Shown one piece after another: positions 14,228-20,907 of a stretch of 23,767 nt of DNA; within the stretch, counting starts at the first letter, position 1, and each line of letters opens with the position of its first letter. The notes under the pieces were generated by a model. The model ran no database searches. It was not told the origin of the DNA and worked only from the letters and a program-made list of their open reading frames with translations. Origin of the DNA: Candidatus Gastranaerophilales bacterium. GTDB taxonomy: Bacteria; Cyanobacteriota; Vampirovibrionia; Gastranaerophilales; Gastranaerophilaceae. Made by a program: the position numbers and the translations under genes. The DNA is taken from NCBI GenBank assembly GCA_944323095.1, contig CALURE010000009.1, forward strand, positions 1 to 23,767, given 5' to 3'.

Positions 14228-14804
14228 AGGTATGGAGCCCCATCCTCTTATCTATTAAATACTCCCTCTCCAATGGGAGAGGGCTTGGGTGAGGGCTGGT
14301 TATCAGAAGACCGGAAGTTCAGAGGGCAGGAAGGCAAGCTGTTATCGGTGCTTCGCACGAAAATAACTTATTTGCGCTCTGCTCGCCGTAAACAGCCTGA
14401 CCTCCGGACTTCCTGCCTTCTGTCAGCCATAATCGGCTGGATTCTTTCGGCTCTAAGAGCCTCAGAATGACATGCTATTGTCTCTTGAGATCCCGAAACA
14501 AGTTCGGGATGACTGAATACTCCCTCTCCTGTGGGAGAGGGGAATTGATGCTGTCATTGCGAGCGAATGCGAAGCAATCCAGCTTATTCATAAAAGATAT
14601 GAGGGTAGGAGGATTGGAAGATAGGCTAGTTAATGTAAATAGCTTACCTTCATATCTTCCTACCTTCTTACCCTCTGGCCTTCCATTCTAGCCACCCACC
14701 CCTTTACTTCCCCTCCCCTCTAGGGAGGGGAAATTCTTTTTAGTCCTCTCTTCCATTTGGGGAGAGAGATAGCTGTAGGGTGGGATAAGCGAAGCGTTCC
14801 CACC
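14228..14804. repeat. Mosaic repeat block A, no gene
   Basis: This stretch has no credible gene; the open frames here come from repeats (for example the RNKFGMT translation). It is a chain of palindromic or repeated units, visibly GC-richer than its surroundings. TACTCCCTCTCC-type hairpins occur at 14260-14296 and 14518-14542. A unit starting GACCTCCGGACTT and ending CTCAGAATGACA spans 14399-14472. A REP-like element lies at 14489-14513, followed by TGTCATTGCGAGCGAATGCG (about 14553-14581) and a long imperfect hairpin (14598-14676). Next come CCACCCACCCCTTTA plus CCCCTCCCCTCTAGGGAGGG (about 14694-14740) and GGTGGGATAAGCGAAGCGTT (14779-14804). Most units recur in block B. Confidence 0.85.
14489..14513 (+). 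repeat. REP-like palindromic element, copy 1
   Basis: GATCCCGAAACAAGTTCGGG followed by ATGAC. Hairpin CCCGAA/TTCGGG with loop ACAAG. One of four copies in the window; the stem bases differ between copies in a compensating way. Confidence 0.85.
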
Positions 14805-14819
14805 TATACATTTACACTA

Positions 14820-14855
14820 CAAGAGCGCTGTTTTTTATAAAAAACAGCGCTCTTG
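14820..14855. terminator. 36-bp perfect palindrome, terminator of rnpB
   Basis: CAAGAGCGCTGTTTTTTA is followed directly by its exact complement. In the leftward direction it comes just after the 3' end of RNase P RNA, so it is probably its terminator. The internal A6/T6 runs put the U tract inside the stem's upper half, an unusual form. It could also act on rightward transcription leaving block A. Confidence 0.75.
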
Positions 14856-14863
14856 ACTAAAAA

Positions 14864-15208
14864 ATAAAGCAACTCATAAGCCGTGTTCTGTTTCTAAATA
14901 ATCATCTGTCTGGTATTGAAATTACTTTCAATCTCTAGCGATATTTCTGAAGTTGGCGGACAGCCTTTATAACCTTCAATTTAATCTTGCATTCTGCAGG
15001 GGGTTGCCTGGCCGGTATCTTTCAATACCGCCGGTGAAGCTCTTAACTCACCGTTGCACCATCGCCTGTAACATTTCTGTCCATCGGCAGTCTACATTTC
15101 TGTGGTCCTATCCACCGGTTCACACCGTCCGGAGTTTCTCCGGCTGCCTGTCCTTGAATGCACGGACTTTCCTCACCTGATATTCAGGCGCGATTATTCG
15201 ATTGCTTT
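14864..15208 (-). ncRNA. rnpB: RNase P RNA (class A)
   Basis: RNase P RNA is the ribozyme that removes the 5' leader of pre-tRNAs. Read on the minus strand, the universally conserved GAGGAAAGTCCG is present (15175-15164), as is the 3' partner ACAGAACACGGCTTATGAG (14891-14873); together they form helix P4. AAAGCAA at the 5' end (15208-15202) pairs with TTGCTTT at the 3' end (14872-14866) as P1. Other recognisable parts include GATGGTGCAACGGTGAGTTAAGAGC and GGCAACCCCC. The length of about 345 nt is normal for class A. Its promoter overlaps the stop codon of the pilin-like gene, and a 36-bp palindrome follows its 3' end. It is flanked on both sides by mosaic repeats. Confidence 0.96.
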
Positions 15209-15214
15209 ATATAA

Positions 15215-15220
15215 ATTATA
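15215..15220 (-). promoter_or_regulatory. -10 box of rnpB overlapping the pilin stop codon
   Basis: TATAAT (15220-15215) puts +1 at A15208, exactly the first base of the P1 helix, which supports the assignment. The box overlaps the TAA stop of the upstream gene (15218-15216). The -35 region is poor. Confidence 0.7.
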
Positions 15221-15887
15221 ACGCATCTCTTATGGATGTATTTATTGTAGCATACTCTATTGCTTTTGTATCAGAAGAATTGATTTCTAATTTGCCGTTA
15301 ACATAGACATTTATACGGAATTGATCAAAATCATCAGCATCAGAACATGCAGCTTGCAGACAATTCGGTTCATCATCTCCGTTCACGTCAATTAAAATTG
15401 TTGCAACTTCTGCGCCGGCACCGGTAACAGTTGAAGCTCCCGGTGTTGACCATTTATTAACAGCCCCGCTAAAGTCCCATTTTATCCCATCTGTTGTGTA
15501 ATAAACATTACCGTGGGTTCTGTTGTTATTCAAATTTAACCTGCTTACAAAAAGATCTTTAAATTTAGTTCCTCCGCCATATGTTTCACCTTCATAATCG
15601 ACATCATTCTGGTAATCAAATCCCCATGCACAATATGCTTCAGGAGACATTTCAGCACCCGGAGCATCATCTTCATAGCAGAGTTCTCTCATATCAGGAT
15701 AAAGACGGGCATCGTTAATCAATGTTGAAACAACCTGTTCTGTTGTATAAAATGCTTTTTTAACCATCATTTTATTTTTATTCGGTCTTGTTTTCATAAT
15801 TGCCGGAGTAACAACGGCGACTATAATACCGATTACTGCCAGTGCAACCATCAATTCAGTCATTGTAAAAGCTTTAAATCTTTTCAT
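15216..15887 (-). CDS. Type IV pilin-like protein with N-terminal methylation motif
   Basis: This 223-aa protein starts MKRFKAFTMTELMVALAVIG, a class III prepilin signal: short basic leader, F at +1, E at +5 and a hydrophobic helix that packs in the pilus core. The residue before the cleavage site is Ala (KA-FTMTE) rather than the usual Gly. The globular domain has several Cys, Asp/Asn-rich loops (DVNGDDEPN) and YYTTDGIKWDFSG, common in minor pilins and pseudopilins. The ATG has a strong ribosome binding site (AAGGAG). A candidate promoter is TTGAAA-17-TATTAT at 15946-15918. No other pilus gene is nearby, so it is a solitary minor pilin or pseudopilin sitting between two repeat blocks and directly upstream of rnpB. 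Confidence 0.88.
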   Translation of the reverse strand: MKRFKAFTMTELMVALAVIGIIVAVVTPAIMKTRPNKNKMMVKKAFYTTEQVVSTLINDARLYPDMRELCYEDDAPGAEMSPEAYCAWGFDYQNDVDYEGETYGGGTKFKDLFVSRLNLNNNRTHGNVYYTTDGIKWDFSGAVNKWSTPGASTVTGAGAEVATILIDVNGDDEPNCLQAACSDADDFDQFRINVYVNGKLEINSSDTKAIEYATINTSIRDAL

Positions 15888-16044
15888 ATAACTCCTTCCT
15901 ATATAATTTATATTATTATAATAACATATATGCCCTTTTTTTTCAACAAAAACTCAAGGTACTTATATAACAGTTTACTATCACTAATATGATGGGCTAA
16001 GTAGTAGGGTGGGATAAGCGAAGCGTTCTCACCTGAATAATTAT

Positions 16045-16106
16045 TGGAAGATAAGCTATTATCAGAAAATAGCTTACCCTCATACCTTCTTATCTTCTTA
16101 CCCTCT
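16045..16106. repeat. Long hairpin repeat, copy in block B (first)
   Basis: GGAAGATAAGCTATT is followed by a complementary AATAGCTTA and a CCTTCTTATCTTCTTACCCT tail. It matches the 3' halves of the units at 14598-14676 and 16406-16482 and is shorter on its 5' side. Confidence 0.7.
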
Positions 16107-16405
16107 AAATTGGCTTGACCTCCGGACTTATTGCCTTCCGTCAGCCATTATAGGCTGGATTCTTTCGGGAGCGTGCCGCTCCACCCAACAAACAGTATTA
16201 TTACTTATTTGTTTTAGTTTCTTAAATATTAGAGGCTCAGAATGACACAAAAGTTTATGCAAAAACAAATTTGCGGGTGAAGCGGAACGCTACTTCGGGA
16301 TGACAAATTACTCCCTCTCCTATGGGAGAGGGGCGGGGTGAGGGATGATTTTATTCTCTCGCCTCGTTGGCCAGAGAGTTTGAGAGAGGGGCTTATCGGA
16401 AGATA

Positions 16406-16482
16406 AGAGGGTAAGAGGGTTAGAAGATAAGCTTTTTAATGTAAATAGCTTACTCTCATACCATCCTACCTTCTTACCCTCT
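16406..16482. repeat. Long hairpin repeat, copy in block B (second)
   Basis: The left arm begins AGAGGGTAAGAGGGTTAG and the right arm ends CTTCTTACCCTCT, so the ends are inverted and about 10 bp are perfect. The centre TTAATGTAAATAGCTTA is shared with the unit in block A at 14598-14676. Terminal inverted repeats, small size and no coding content resemble a MITE-like or REP-type element. Confidence 0.7.
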
Positions 16483-16658
16483 GAACTTCCGGCCTTCTGA
16501 AAGCCACCCACCCCTTTATCCCCTCCCCTCTAGGAAGGGGAAATTCTTTTTATCCTCTCGCCCCTTTGGATAAGCGTATGATTATACTTGTTTGTTAATA
16601 ATGTAAAATTTTATTAATAAACTAGCAAAATAATCTATTCAGACGAGTTAATATAACA

Positions 16659-16688
16659 TTCAATCTGTTAGGATTATAAGAGATTGAA
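16659..16688 (+). promoter_or_regulatory. Candidate promoter framed by an inverted repeat
   Basis: TTCAATCT (16659-16666) and AGATTGAA (16681-16688) are perfect inverted 8-mers flanking a possible -10 box TATAAG (16675-16680). This could be an operator for the 131-aa gene at 16713. Confidence 0.45.
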
Positions 16689-16712
16689 ATGAAATAAACA
16701 GAGGGTTAGACT

Positions 16713-17108
16713 ATGGTCGATAACAGATCAGCAGGATTCTTCGGAATCGGAGGCTCTTTTAATTTCAAAAGCGGAGATATTTCAGGCACAGCAGCCAAAA
16801 CTCAGGATGATAAAATGGGACAGGGCGGCGAATACTTCGCACAGCAAAAAAATGCCGAAGATGAAGAAAATCAGGACAGCCAGAAATATACTGACAGAAG
16901 CGCACAGCTGCGTGCGACTCTAAATTCGCTTGCAATGATGAATGTCGCAAATGTTATCAATGCCAGAAAAAAAGCCCTTGAAGAACAGAAAGAACGTGAA
17001 AAAAATTCAGGTTCAAACAAAGATGACAAACAGGAAAATGCCGAAAAAAAACTTGAAGAAGAATTTTATAACCTCGCCAGAGAATTAAAAGAAGATAATA
17101 ATAAATAA
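16713..17108 (+). CDS. Charged, partly disordered protein, unknown
   Basis: I do not recognise this 131-aa protein. The N-terminal 30 residues are Gly/Phe/Ser-rich (SAGFFGIGGSFNFKSGD). Residues 62-85 form a helix with a hydrophobic face (AQLRATLNSLAMMNVANVINA), and the remainder is a highly charged Lys/Glu coiled-coil-like tail. There is no signal or membrane segment. The ATG follows AGAGGG at a spacing of about seven bases. A REP-like element lies 55 bases after its stop. It sits in a run of three unrecognised small genes that may be lineage-specific. Confidence 0.7.
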   Translation: MVDNRSAGFFGIGGSFNFKSGDISGTAAKTQDDKMGQGGEYFAQQKNAEDEENQDSQKYTDRSAQLRATLNSLAMMNVANVINARKKALEEQKEREKNSGSNKDDKQENAEKKLEEEFYNLARELKEDNNK

Positions 17109-17162
17109 TTTACAATTTAAACTAAACAATATCTAAATTGTCACCCCTGCTTACAATAATAA

Positions 17163-17187
17163 GATTCCGAAACAAGTTCGGAATGAC
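17163..17187 (+). repeat. REP-like palindromic element, copy 2
   Basis: GATTCCGAAACAAGTTCGGA followed by ATGAC. Hairpin TTCCGAA/TTCGGAA. It lies between two convergent genes and may help to end their transcripts. Confidence 0.85.
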
Positions 17188-17194
17188 TTATATA

Positions 17195-17695
17195 TTAAGC
17201 TGCTGCAGCTTCTTCTTTTTCTTTATTCTTCTTAATAAAAAGAAATTCACCTTTATAAGAAGGAGCTGAACCGTTTTTGTCTTTGCCTGCTCCGAGACTT
17301 ATTATACTGTTAAACAACGGAGCTGCTTCTGTTTTCTGCGTATTACCAACACCTTCATTTAATGCAACCGTAATTTTCCCTTCAACATTCTTTTGAAGAT
17401 TTTGGGCTGCCTTTGTATTCAGATATTGAATTGACTGCATTACTTCCTGGTTTAACTGAATTTGAAAACCTGAATTATTCATTGCAACCTGACGGGCAGT
17501 ATTTGTATCTACATTGCCTTTATACAAATCAATCCCTAAATCAACAGATTTTGCAAAACTATTTAATGAAGAATTTGTTACATTATACTGGCTGTTTTTC
17601 TCTGCAGCACGTTTCAATATTTCATTTGAAACCTGTTTTAAAGTTGTTGTATCAATCCCTAATTTGTATTGTGCATTAAAAAGACCAACTGACAT
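17195..17695 (-). CDS. Uncharacterised helical protein with poly-Ala C terminus
   Basis: The 166-aa protein has no family I recognise. It is rich in Asn, Gln and Thr in the first 100 residues (NVTNSSLNSFAKSVDLGIDL, QLNQEVMQSIQYLNTKAAQN) and probably helical. The C terminus is Lys/Glu-rich and ends in five alanines. There is no signal peptide or transmembrane helix. AAAGGGA lies about 10 bases before the ATG. It converges on the 131-aa gene, with a REP-like element in between. Confidence 0.7.
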   Translation of the reverse strand: MSVGLFNAQYKLGIDTTTLKQVSNEILKRAAEKNSQYNVTNSSLNSFAKSVDLGIDLYKGNVDTNTARQVAMNNSGFQIQLNQEVMQSIQYLNTKAAQNLQKNVEGKITVALNEGVGNTQKTEAAPLFNSIISLGAGKDKNGSAPSYKGEFLFIKKNKEKEEAAAA

Positions 17696-17848
17696 TTTTC
17701 TAATCCCTTTTTCGTTTCCTTATGATTATATAATCGGCTTATCAGAAAAAAATCTTTAATATTATAAATATTCAGCTTTACAATACTTAATATTTATAAA
17801 ATATCGGGCAATTTTTTTAAATAAATATACTTTATATATATACAAGTA

Positions 17849-17854
17849 TATAAT
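17849..17854 (+). promoter_or_regulatory. -10 box of the Gly-rich protein gene
   Basis: TATAAT lies 12 bases before the ATG at 17867, with GAGAGA as a weak ribosome binding site between them. No convincing -35 was found. Confidence 0.5.
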
Positions 17855-17866
17855 GAGAGAATTATT

Positions 17867-18316
17867 ATGAGTATTGACAACGCTATACACGCACTTAGTA
17901 ACTTTAATGCAGTAATGGGCAGTGTCAACAGCATGGTTGATGCTAAAAATAACGGTGTCCCGACAAGTGATGCATTAATTGATTTCGGATTTAATGTAAC
18001 AAACGGGGTACTGCGAAATGCAGCTGCACAAGATATTCAACAAAGATCAGGCAGTTATCTGGGATATGCGATAAATTCGGCAGCCGGTTACGGTAATCCT
18101 GTCGCAAATGCTCAAGGAACTATGGGACTTATCGGAGCGTCAATGCTGACATCACCTTTCGGAATTTTCGGATACGGCTTTAATCCTTATATGACATCAA
18201 CTATATATGGCTGCGGGCCTTTTGGCGGAGGATTTTTCGGAGGAGGCTGCGGGTGCGGATCGGGATTTATGTTCGGCGGGCCTAGTTTCTTCGGGGTACG
18301 CGGGTTCTGGTGCTAA
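17867..18316 (+). CDS. Protein with Gly/Phe/Cys-rich C-terminal tail, unknown
   Basis: This 149-aa protein has a soluble-looking N-terminal half (MSIDNAIHALSNFNAVMGSV to about residue 85). Its C-terminal third is dominated by Gly, Phe and aromatic residues, with YGCGPFGGGFFGGGCGCGSG near residues 113-132 and a terminal Cys. There is no signal peptide. The composition resembles low-complexity structural tails and, superficially, Gly/Cys-rich peptide precursors, but no modification enzyme or exporter is nearby. Its stop overlaps the stop of the convergent solute-binding protein gene (18313-18316), leaving no room for a terminator between them. Confidence 0.72.
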   Translation: MSIDNAIHALSNFNAVMGSVNSMVDAKNNGVPTSDALIDFGFNVTNGVLRNAAAQDIQQRSGSYLGYAINSAAGYGNPVANAQGTMGLIGASMLTSPFGIFGYGFNPYMTSTIYGCGPFGGGFFGGGCGCGSGFMFGGPSFFGVRGFWC

Positions 18317-19539
18317 TCTGCAAGCAACAAATTTATCTTATTGGAAACATCATCGAGAATTTTTTCGGTGGTGTTTTTGTTTAGTAAAATCTGCTGAACT
18401 GCGGTATTTACAATTGTATTAATTTCTTTCTGGTCTTTCATTGTCTTAAATGAGGGTTCAATTTTATTAAGCTGTTTTGCGCTTATTACACGGGCTTTTG
18501 CCATCAAATCGTTTTTATCGTAATAATTATAAAAATCATCCTTGAGTGTTTTTTCATTTACCGCCAGAACATTGGTCAATTTTGCAAGTTCAAGCTGATT
18601 TTCATAGTTGGTTAAAAAGAGAGCGAATTTTAGAGCTTCATCTTTATGTTTCGCACGCAGTGGAATTACAAAATTCATAAGAGAAAAGTCGTTCTGTCCC
18701 AATCTGCCTGTTATTTGCGGAGCAACATCAGTATTTTTATAGGCAGAGGGGGCATTTTCTTTAATCATATTTAAAAAGTTTGCACCGGCCTGAAAAAATA
18801 CTATTTGTTCTGCCATATATTTTTCAAGCGCCTCGCGATGGGTTTGAGTAACAGATTCTTTCGGAATTAAAGAGTTCACATACAGATTTTTAAAATAATC
18901 AAAAACTTCAACAGATTGTCTGGAATTTATATTTAATGCAGTTACACCGTACTTATTCAGAATTCTAAGCATAGTATCGTTTTCGGTAATATTCGGAAGC
19001 AAAACATAAGCACCCGTTTTTTCTTTTATCAGGTGGGCAATTCTTGCTAAATCTTCAAAAGTTTCAGGCAGTTGTGCACCGGATTTTGATAGAAGATTTT
19101 TATTATAAATTGTTATGGCAGAAGTTGCATACCACGGGAGAGAATACAATTTCCCGTTGTATTTAAGCGAATTTATAATATCTTTATTAAATTGCCCTGT
19201 AAAACTTTCATCAATTTCATAAAGCGCGCCTCTCTGTGCCAGAAGTGCCGAAAAATCAGGATTCAAATTAATCAGATCAGGCGGGTTATCACTCAAGACA
19301 GATGCAAGTGTCCGTTTTTCACCTTCTGAAAACGGTACATCAACCCATTTAATTTTTATTTCAGGATTTTGTGATTCAAAATCCTTTATAACCTTATTCA
19401 TATAAGATGAAAAATCACTCATCTGTAAAGTCCAGAAAATAACCTCATTACCGGATGTCTTTTTATGAACAGGTATTGTCGCAACTGCCAGAAGGATTAT
19501 TATCAAAATAAAAATAATTTTTGTTAAACGATTTTTCAT
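18313..19539 (-). CDS. Extracellular solute-binding protein, family 1
   Basis: From the ATG at 19539 the protein is 408 aa, typical of sugar-type binding proteins of ABC importers (MalE/UgpB-like). The N terminus (MKNRLTKIIFILIIILLAVA) is a signal peptide or uncleaved anchor. No cysteine follows it, so it is not a standard lipoprotein. Family features include FESQNPEIKIKWVDVPFSEG, NPPDLINLN, YEIDESF, LPWYATSAITIYNKNLL and ALKFALFLTNYENQ. The ligand cannot be predicted. The frame is open to a TTG at 19560, but AGGGG just before 19539 supports the ATG. No permease or ATPase gene is adjacent, so the transporter is encoded elsewhere. It diverges from rarA with 73 bases between the starts. Confidence 0.88.
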   Translation of the reverse strand: MKNRLTKIIFILIIILLAVATIPVHKKTSGNEVIFWTLQMSDFSSYMNKVIKDFESQNPEIKIKWVDVPFSEGEKRTLASVLSDNPPDLINLNPDFSALLAQRGALYEIDESFTGQFNKDIINSLKYNGKLYSLPWYATSAITIYNKNLLSKSGAQLPETFEDLARIAHLIKEKTGAYVLLPNITENDTMLRILNKYGVTALNINSRQSVEVFDYFKNLYVNSLIPKESVTQTHREALEKYMAEQIVFFQAGANFLNMIKENAPSAYKNTDVAPQITGRLGQNDFSLMNFVIPLRAKHKDEALKFALFLTNYENQLELAKLTNVLAVNEKTLKDDFYNYYDKNDLMAKARVISAKQLNKIEPSFKTMKDQKEINTIVNTAVQQILLNKNTTEKILDDVSNKINLLLAD

Positions 19540-19597
19540 ATTACCCCTGCCGCCTTCCAAAAGGAAGAATATATTTTTAGCAAATCTACACTTATTA

Positions 19598-19606
19598 TGC
19601 TACAAT
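19598..19606 (+). promoter_or_regulatory. Extended -10 promoter, predicted leaderless start of rarA
   Basis: TGCTACAAT ends six bases before the rarA ATG at 19613, so +1 would coincide with the A of the start codon. There is no ribosome binding site and no clear -35. Confidence 0.62.
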
Positions 19607-19612
19607 TATACT

Positions 19613-20845
19613 ATGAATAATCTATTTACGGAACTTGAAAATCAAAATAAACAGATACCACTGGCAGAACTTTTGCGCCCTAAAACTCTTGAGGATTTTC
19701 TCGGACAGAGTAATGTTGTTTCTCCAAACAGCCCGATACTTAACCTTTTGAAAACAAACAGACTTTTTTCAATGATATTCTGGGGCACACCTGGATGCGG
19801 CAAAACAACGTTAGCAAGACTTATTGCAACAAAAACCAATGCCAATTTTATTGAAATTTCCGCCGTAACATCAGGGGTCAAAGATATTAAAGATGCGGTT
19901 GAAAGTGCTAAAGAAGCATTAAGAGCCGGAACCAAAACAATCCTTTTTATTGATGAAATTCACAGATATTCAAAAACACAGCAGGACGCTCTTTTGCCAC
20001 ACCTTGAAAACGGAACGTTGTTTTTAATAGGCTCGACAACTGAAAATCCTTCTTTTCAGGTTGTGCCTGCACTTTTGTCAAGAGTTCAGGTAGTCAGGCT
20101 CAATTCCATTGACGATGAAAGCATGGATAAAATTATTAAAAAAGGTTTTGCTTACCTTGCCAAAAACTATCTTCCTATGGATTGCGAGACCGGAGCAATT
20201 GATTTTATAATCAATCTTGCAAGGGGAGATGCACGATATGCATTGAATGTCGTCGAAAATGCGTATTTCGCAAGCGATTTAAAAGATAACAGGCGCAATT
20301 TAACCGTAAAAATTATTGAAGAAATATGCCAGAAGCGTAATACAAGGTATTCCCAGCAGGAACATTATGACTGCGCATCTGCTTTTCAAAAAAGTTTGCG
20401 CGGCTCTGATCCTGATGCTGCAATTTACTATCTTGCAAAAATGATAGCAGCTGGTGAAGATCCAAGATTTATTGCAAGAAGACTCATAACATGCTCTGCA
20501 GAAGATGTCGGAAATGCCGACCCCAATGCCTTAAATGTAGCGCTCAATGCCTATAAAGCAGTTGAGCTTCTGGGACTTCCGGAAGGCAGAATTCCGCTGG
20601 CTCTGGCTGTAATTTACGTTGCACGTGCGGCAAAATCTAATGAAACTGTCATGGCAATTGATCAGGCGCTTAACGATATTAATTCCGGCAAAGATTTTCC
20701 GCCGCCAATGCATCTTAGAGATGCTCATTACAAAGATGCAAAAAATTACGGCTTCGGGATAGGCTACATTTACTCTCATGACGCACCGGATGTAAAGCAG
20801 CAGTTCATGCCTGATGAATTAAAAGACCGCAAATATACAAAATAG
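19613..20845 (+). CDS. rarA: Replication-associated recombination protein A (MgsA/RarA)
   Basis: RarA is a clamp-loader-like AAA+ ATPase that acts at stalled replication forks and binds SSB. The 410-aa protein has the family N terminus LAELLRPKTLEDFLGQ (17-32), Walker A GTPGCGKTT (58-66), Walker B LFIDEIHRYSKTQQDALLPH (111-130), sensor 1 TTENPSF and a Leu-Leu-Ser-Arg arginine finger. The tetramerisation domain contains SLRGSDPDAAIYYLAKMIAAGEDPRFIARRL and ends with HDAPDVKQQFMPDEL. Length and order are normal. It has no Shine-Dalgarno sequence and lies six bases after an extended -10 box, so its mRNA is probably leaderless. It converges on the LysM gene. Confidence 0.96.
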   Translation: MNNLFTELENQNKQIPLAELLRPKTLEDFLGQSNVVSPNSPILNLLKTNRLFSMIFWGTPGCGKTTLARLIATKTNANFIEISAVTSGVKDIKDAVESAKEALRAGTKTILFIDEIHRYSKTQQDALLPHLENGTLFLIGSTTENPSFQVVPALLSRVQVVRLNSIDDESMDKIIKKGFAYLAKNYLPMDCETGAIDFIINLARGDARYALNVVENAYFASDLKDNRRNLTVKIIEEICQKRNTRYSQQEHYDCASAFQKSLRGSDPDAAIYYLAKMIAAGEDPRFIARRLITCSAEDVGNADPNALNVALNAYKAVELLGLPEGRIPLALAVIYVARAAKSNETVMAIDQALNDINSGKDFPPPMHLRDAHYKDAKNYGFGIGYIYSHDAPDVKQQFMPDELKDRKYTK

Positions 20846-20846
20846 T

Positions 20847-20878
20847 AAAAAAAATAACAGGAGATATAACTCCTGTTA
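20847..20878 (-). terminator. Terminator of the LysM gene
   Basis: On the minus strand the stem TAACAGGAG/CTCCTGTTA (20878-20870 and 20863-20855, 6-base loop) is followed by eight T residues (20854-20847). On the plus strand no T run follows, so rarA would be terminated less well here. Confidence 0.88.
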
Positions 20879-20907
20879 CAAGAAGCAATTTTATGAAAAG
20901 ATTTATT

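Larger units (their letters stand above)
15990..16560. repeat. Mosaic repeat block B, no gene
   Basis: No credible gene lies between the pilin gene and 16713. The stretch repeats many units of block A: TAGGGTGGGATAAGCGAAGC (16005-16033), a long imperfect hairpin (16045-16106), a GACCTCCGGACTT...CTCAGAATGACA unit (16129-16246) split by extra sequence, and ACTTCGGGATGAC (about 16292-16304). It continues with TACTCCCTCTCC-TATGGGAGAGGG (16309-16345), a second long hairpin (16406-16482) and CCACCCACCCCTTTATCCCC plus CTCTAGGAAGGGG (about 16505-16540). The order differs from block A. Confidence 0.85.

Noticed and set aside
14177..14691. Open frames in repeat block A, including one reading RNKFGMT
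   Set aside because: They are built from palindromic repeats, lack ribosome binding sites in the right place and have no protein-like composition.
14953..15180. Plus-strand open frame of 75 codons
   Set aside because: It is antisense to conserved RNase P RNA.
14228..16560. CRISPR array
   Set aside because: The repeats differ in length and sequence and are not evenly spaced by unique spacers; there are no cas genes.
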